From DASPJQ01 sp035299065 (lineage in GTDB: Bacteria > Bacteroidota > Bacteroidia > Flavobacteriales_D > UBA2798), in assembly GCA_035299065.1 (NCBI GenBank), contig DATGXI010000013.1, forward strand, positions 1 through 15,460: a stretch of DNA of 15,460 nucleotides, given 5' to 3'. Positions 14,057 to 15,460 of this stretch are shown in pieces. A program made the translations under genes and the position numbers. Below the pieces are notes generated by a model, which was given only the letters and a program-made list of their open reading frames with translations, made no database searches and had not been told where the DNA came from. The stretch's first letter is position 1, and every line of letters starts with the position of its first letter.

Positions 14057-14098
14057 CTTAGCTCAGCTGGTTCAGAGCACCCACCTTACAAGCAGGGG
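14057..14098 (+). pseudogene. Broken tRNA-Val copy (5' half and anticodon arm)
   Basis: 42 bp match positions 11297-11338 of tRNA-Val with two mismatches. The mismatches turn the 5' anticodon stem CCTGC into CCCAC, which can no longer pair with GCAGG; the acceptor 5' strand is lost (AGAAT in place of GGGAG), and the T arm and 3' acceptor strand are absent. The anticodon TAC remains. It is not a working tRNA. It runs straight into the right copy of the 35-bp repeat. Canonical integrase sites leave the 3' part of the tRNA; here the 5' part is left, so decay of a tandem tRNA gene or another recombination route is also possible. Confidence 0.9.
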
Positions 14099-14099
14099 T

Positions 14100-14134
14100 T
14101 CCACATGCTAAATAAGCATCAGCGCAAGCCAATC
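14100..14134 (+). repeat. Right copy of the 35-bp flanking repeat
   Basis: 30 of 35 bases match 11501-11535 in the same orientation. It is joined to the tRNA remnant (TTCCACATGCTAAATAAGC). With the left copy it brackets about 2.6 kb that holds the three island genes, and is the best guess for the right limit of the island. Confidence 0.75.
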
Positions 14135-14259
14135 ATTCATCCAAAGAAACGCCATGTAAATCCTGCAACTTATTCCCAAAATTCTGTACGGTAAATCTTT
14201 TAAATTTCATCAACTTTAAACGCATAGAATTTAAAACGATTAACTTAAACAATACATTT

Positions 14260-14742
14260 ATGGCAACGAAAAAAAAAGCAAAGGCTAAAGTCAAATCAAA
14301 GGCCAGGGTTAAAAAAATAAAACCGGTACCTAAAAAAGCAAAATTGGCTAAAAAGAAGGCACGTAAGAAAAGCAAAATTTCAACTACAAAAAAAACTTCT
14401 GTCAAAGCGAAATCTCCTGCTAAAAAGAAAGCCGTAAAAGCAACAACGAAAAAGAGCAAGATTTCTACAAGGCCCAAAAAAAAGAAAACCGGTAAAAAGG
14501 CAACCCCTGAAAAAGACGTTTTGCTAACGAGCGAAATGCCCGAAAACAAAGTGAACGCTCAACTTGAAGCCTTAGCGGAAGATGCTGAAAAAAAATCGCC
14601 CATTGTTGAAGCCCATAAAGTTGAAAAGAAAATTCACAACCTTGAGGAAATTGCTTTTCACATGGAAAACCGAAAAGTAAATGACGCACTCTCTTCAAAG
14701 AAAAACCTGGCACGGCACATGCGCAGTAGGGGAAGAAGGTAA
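14260..14742 (+). CDS. Histone H1-like Lys/Ala-rich protein
   Basis: The 160-residue protein has a strongly basic first half (1-84: repeats of AKKKA, KAKSPAKKKAVKAT, TTKKSKIST) and a mixed charged helical second half that ends ARHMRSRGRR. The composition matches the bacterial histone H1-like and AlgP-type proteins that bind nucleic acid without sequence specificity and help pack DNA; the basic, disordered half is the evidence. The second half (LEALAEDAEKK, HKVEKKIHNLEEIAFH) looks like a short helix pair and is not part of the H1-like tail. Low-complexity sequence makes family assignment uncertain. The ATG at 14260 is the only sensible start. The gene lies about 125 nt beyond the right island repeat and converges on the next gene with a 4-nt gap. 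It looks like flanking chromosome by codon use (many AAA, A runs). Confidence 0.75.
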   Translation: MATKKKAKAKVKSKARVKKIKPVPKKAKLAKKKARKKSKISTTKKTSVKAKSPAKKKAVKATTKKSKISTRPKKKKTGKKATPEKDVLLTSEMPENKVNAQLEALAEDAEKKSPIVEAHKVEKKIHNLEEIAFHMENRKVNDALSSKKNLARHMRSRGRR

Positions 14743-14746
14743 TGTT

Positions 14747-15187
14747 TTACCCTATTTCAGCGGGAAACCGCATTGCTTTTAAATCGGGAGTCCTGAAATT
14801 TTTGCGGGCATCGGTACTCATTAAAAAATCTTTGCTGTAGTAATTCAAGGGGTAATTTGAATTATTAAACTCTCCATCCAACATAGCCCCAATTAATTCG
14901 GTAAGATCGGTTATGTGTTCATTCGTGCAAATGAATTCATGAACTTTGGCAATCCAAAACATGGTAATGGTTTCATGGTAACCTGCCGTGTCGGTATTTT
15001 CGCCACCGGATGCAACATTGTATTTTATAATTCCCTCGCGAATAAGCGGAACTGCTTTTTCAATTCCAAATTCCCTGATAAATCCTGCCGCTACAATTAC
15101 GTGTGCATGATGCGTCCATTCGGTTTTTGCAAGCGTTAAATCTTTAAACCTGGAGAGTAAAATTTCTATTTGCGATGTATTGTACAC
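14747..15187 (-). CDS. Conserved protein of unknown function with WTHHAH motif
   Basis: 146 residues from a GTG at 15185-15187; an in-frame TAA lies directly upstream and no other start exists before the conserved part, so GTG is used. Conserved features are WTHHAH (residues 24-29), YNVASGGENTDTAGYHETIT (57-75) and the FWIAKVHEF segment. This pattern occurs in a widespread bacterial family without a named role; the His-rich motif and the GYHET motif could bind a metal, but that is inference. No signal peptide or membrane segment, so it is likely cytoplasmic. It converges with the histone-like gene, 4 nt apart, with no terminator between. Confidence 0.8.
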   Translation of the reverse strand: MYNTSQIEILLSRFKDLTLAKTEWTHHAHVIVAAGFIREFGIEKAVPLIREGIIKYNVASGGENTDTAGYHETITMFWIAKVHEFICTNEHITDLTELIGAMLDGEFNNSNYPLNYYSKDFLMSTDARKNFRTPDLKAMRFPAEIG

Positions 15188-15207
15188 TTAAACCGGAACT
15201 AATGCGT

Positions 15208-15242
15208 CAAAGTTAACATAAAACCAACTGGTATATGCCAAA
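15208..15242 (-). promoter_or_regulatory. Candidate Bacteroidota promoter of the WTHHAH gene
   Basis: On the minus strand TAACTTTG (15208-15215) fits the -7 box TAnnTTTG and TTTG (15239-15242) the -33 box, with a 23-nt spacer at the upper limit. The start point would lie near 15201, about 14 nt before the GTG start, which supports that rare start. Confidence 0.4.
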
Positions 15243-15460
15243 TACAACACCTTGCGAAACCCGCGCCCACAAAGGAAAATATAGGGTTTTCGCTGTTAAG
15301 GCATTGTTCTGCTACCTTTAAACACTGTGCAAAAACAATTTAATATGCTGATTTACAGATTAAAATAATTGAAGCTCATTCTTGCCAACCTATTGACCGT
15401 TTGCCTGAAAATGATTAATATTATGGCTTATAAAATCCATGCAATCTGATCTCTCTATAT
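15243..15460. other. Right-edge region without a recognised gene
   Basis: These ~218 nt are AT-rich. Short frames starting with ATG (for example near 15344 and 15410) stop within a few codons, and no RNA gene or hairpin is clear. It is likely intergenic. Confidence 0.4.

Noticed and set aside
14051..14134. Second working tRNA-Val gene
   Set aside because: Anticodon stem cannot pair, acceptor 5' strand is changed and the T arm and 3' half are missing.

Overview
The window looks like a chromosomal stretch of a Bacteroidota bacterium. Most genes have no Shine-Dalgarno sequence, and the tRNA promoter fits the Bacteroidota form (TTTG, 18 nt, TAnnTTTG). There is also a typical load of small exported proteins of unknown role with MKK...Q-type signal peptides. 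No species can be named from the sequence alone.

Layout. Positions 1-1186 hold two exported proteins of unknown function on the minus strand, the first cut by the window edge. Positions 1277-3439 hold gmhA (sedoheptulose-7-phosphate isomerase, LPS heptose) and a complete comM/yifB Mg-chelatase-like AAA+ gene, both on plus, with a CA-repeat spacer between them. At 3666-4676 is an exported protein of unknown function that shares a strong bidirectional terminator with a convergent serpin. The minus-strand block 4723-11153 holds an exported protein, then 4 nt downstream a large exported WD40 / Ig-like / caspase (C14) protein, then after a 316-nt gap a six-helix membrane protein and, 21 nt on, an exported inhibitory-type serpin.

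At 11292 a complete tRNA-Val(UAC) gene with its own promoter and terminator begins an accessory segment. After it come a long hairpin, two 52-bp direct repeats and three plus-strand genes whose codon use (more ATA, CTA and CGA, fewer A/T runs) differs from the flanks. These encode a small YdjM/DUF457-like metal-dependent hydrolase, a PIN-domain nuclease fused to a membrane region, and an unrecognised probably beta-rich protein. The segment ends in a broken 42-bp copy of the tRNA 5' part, fused to a diverged copy of a 35-bp sequence that also lies beside the left repeats. This looks like a small tRNA-associated island with no integrase of its own. The PIN-membrane cassette is the best candidate here for an undescribed system, possibly anti-phage; that role is inference only.

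Beyond the island are a Lys-rich histone-H1-like protein and, convergent with it, a conserved protein of unknown function with a WTHHAH motif. The last ~270 nt hold no gene I can support.

A second candidate theme is a secreted caspase-like protease encoded next to a secreted serpin whose reactive loop carries Asp residues. That would suit a protease/inhibitor pair but is not proven.
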